Shown here in pieces: positions 1-64,000 of a stretch of DNA of 64,000 nt. The notes under the pieces are model-generated. The model ran no database searches. It had not been told where the DNA came from and saw nothing but the letters and a program-made list of their open reading frames with translations. Position 1 is the stretch's first letter. Every line of letters starts with the position of its first letter. The DNA lies in the NCBI GenBank assembly GCA_037975125.1, contig CM075855.1:80971085-81035084 (forward strand). The letters run 5' to 3'. The translations under genes and the position numbers were made by a program. Source of the stretch: Latrodectus hesperus. Lineage: Eukaryota; Arthropoda; Arachnida; Araneae; Theridiidae.

Positions 1-298
1 ATTATTAACTTCTGGTTCACCTCTATGATAAGCTTTATTGGATTATTAGTTCCTATCATTCGGCACAAAATAATGATTCAAATAGGTGCTTATGTATAAA
101 ATTTGAACAATCTTTTTCTAAAATGTATAAAATTTAAAGGTTTCCAATTTTATTTTAAGAAAGTGGTCCAAAGTAAAAACATTTTTGCTTCACTGTTAAG
201 ACAAATTAAAACTTTATGATTTTTCGAAAACTTTTTTTCTTAATTAGAAGTACAATATTTGGTTCATGGCATTAATTTTAATATAATATGTATTTTAG
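1..298 (+). other. unc-22: Intron (3' part)
   Basis: AT-rich sequence ending in a TATTTTAG acceptor in front of the first visible exon. No repeat or coding signal was seen. The matching donor is upstream of the window. Confidence 0.6.
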
Positions 299-63497
<63,199 letters not shown>

Positions 63498-64000
63498 GTA
63501 AGTTAATTCAATTTTATGGAATTGATAAGGATATTTTATACAATTATTTTGTTAAATAGTTAGTAATGTAAAGTATAATAAAAATTCAATAATAATTTAT
63601 TTATGTTAACAAATATTTTCAAAATAAAAAAATTAAATTTTTAGAAAATATTTTAATAGCAATGTGTTATAAATTATGTGGTATTATAAACAACATTATT
63701 ATACAGTAGTAAAATATAATCAAGCACTTCATTATGTTCTTATATCTTACAAAATATATCCATACATATGAATAAATTATTTTAAGAATCTATTATTCTT
63801 TTAAGTACATAATAATGTATCAAAAATTTTTCGTCAAATATTCTACATATATTATAAAAGAAAATCATGATTTGTTTCTTAAATGATAACAAATGAAAAT
63901 TCAATTCCTTGATTTTTTTATTCAACTTCTAGATTGGTATTTCTCTTATGTTGATAATACATTAGTTTTAAATAGTTTATCTCTGCGATCCCCAGTGCAA
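63498..64000 (+). other. unc-22: Intron (5' part)
   Basis: AT-rich intron start with no recognisable feature. The next exon, expected to be an Fn3 type A, is outside the window. Confidence 0.7.

Overview
The window is a stretch of an AT-rich, intron-rich animal genome. It lies inside one gene on the + strand: the giant sarcomeric muscle protein twitchin (C. elegans unc-22; Drosophila projectin, bent). Thirty-nine exons join with consistent GT-AG sites and phases into one open frame of about 2,848 codons. Both ends of the gene lie outside the window, so there is no start codon, promoter, kinase domain or stop codon here. The host is most likely an arachnid, probably a spider. Two things suggest this: the arthropod twitchin layout, and intronic retroelements that resemble, from memory, families common in orb-weaver genomes. 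No search could be run to confirm it.

Layout. 299-3108: a low-complexity, charged, Pro/Glu/Lys-rich linker with several basic-Ser sites. 2990-27686: six I-set Ig domains, most split over two exons and separated by long introns. Between the first and second lies a short linker (9760-10164) with an FRSMLKRR motif and an RRPS site. 28835-63497: seven copies of the twitchin super-repeat Fn3-Fn3-Ig. Almost every domain here is a single exon with phase-1 introns on both sides; one Fn3 and two Ig domains are split. By comparison with projectin (eight N-terminal Igs with a linker after Ig2), the six Igs are probably Ig3-Ig8, so the first exons lie upstream.

The first Fn3 of each module (type A) mostly carries a GPLxVSDV start and ends in AKNPY/F. 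The second (type B) starts DEPxxPG and contains NKAGPxEPS. The Igs that follow mostly contain GEPPP and lack the usual disulphide cysteines, as expected for a cytosolic thick-filament protein.

The introns hold most of the bases and a record of mobile DNA. There is a nearly complete antisense LINE with a 12-bp target-site duplication (58206-62057); four older LINE fragments; a decayed mariner-like transposase end; a possible hAT-type MITE; several tRNA-derived SINEs; a 116-bp tandem array with a 348-bp higher-order period; (TA)n tracts, the longest beginning about 11 bp after a splice donor; and several long perfect or near-perfect hairpins. CpG is common in the 5' exons and scarce in the 3' exons. 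I found no second host gene, no functional RNA gene and no prokaryotic feature.
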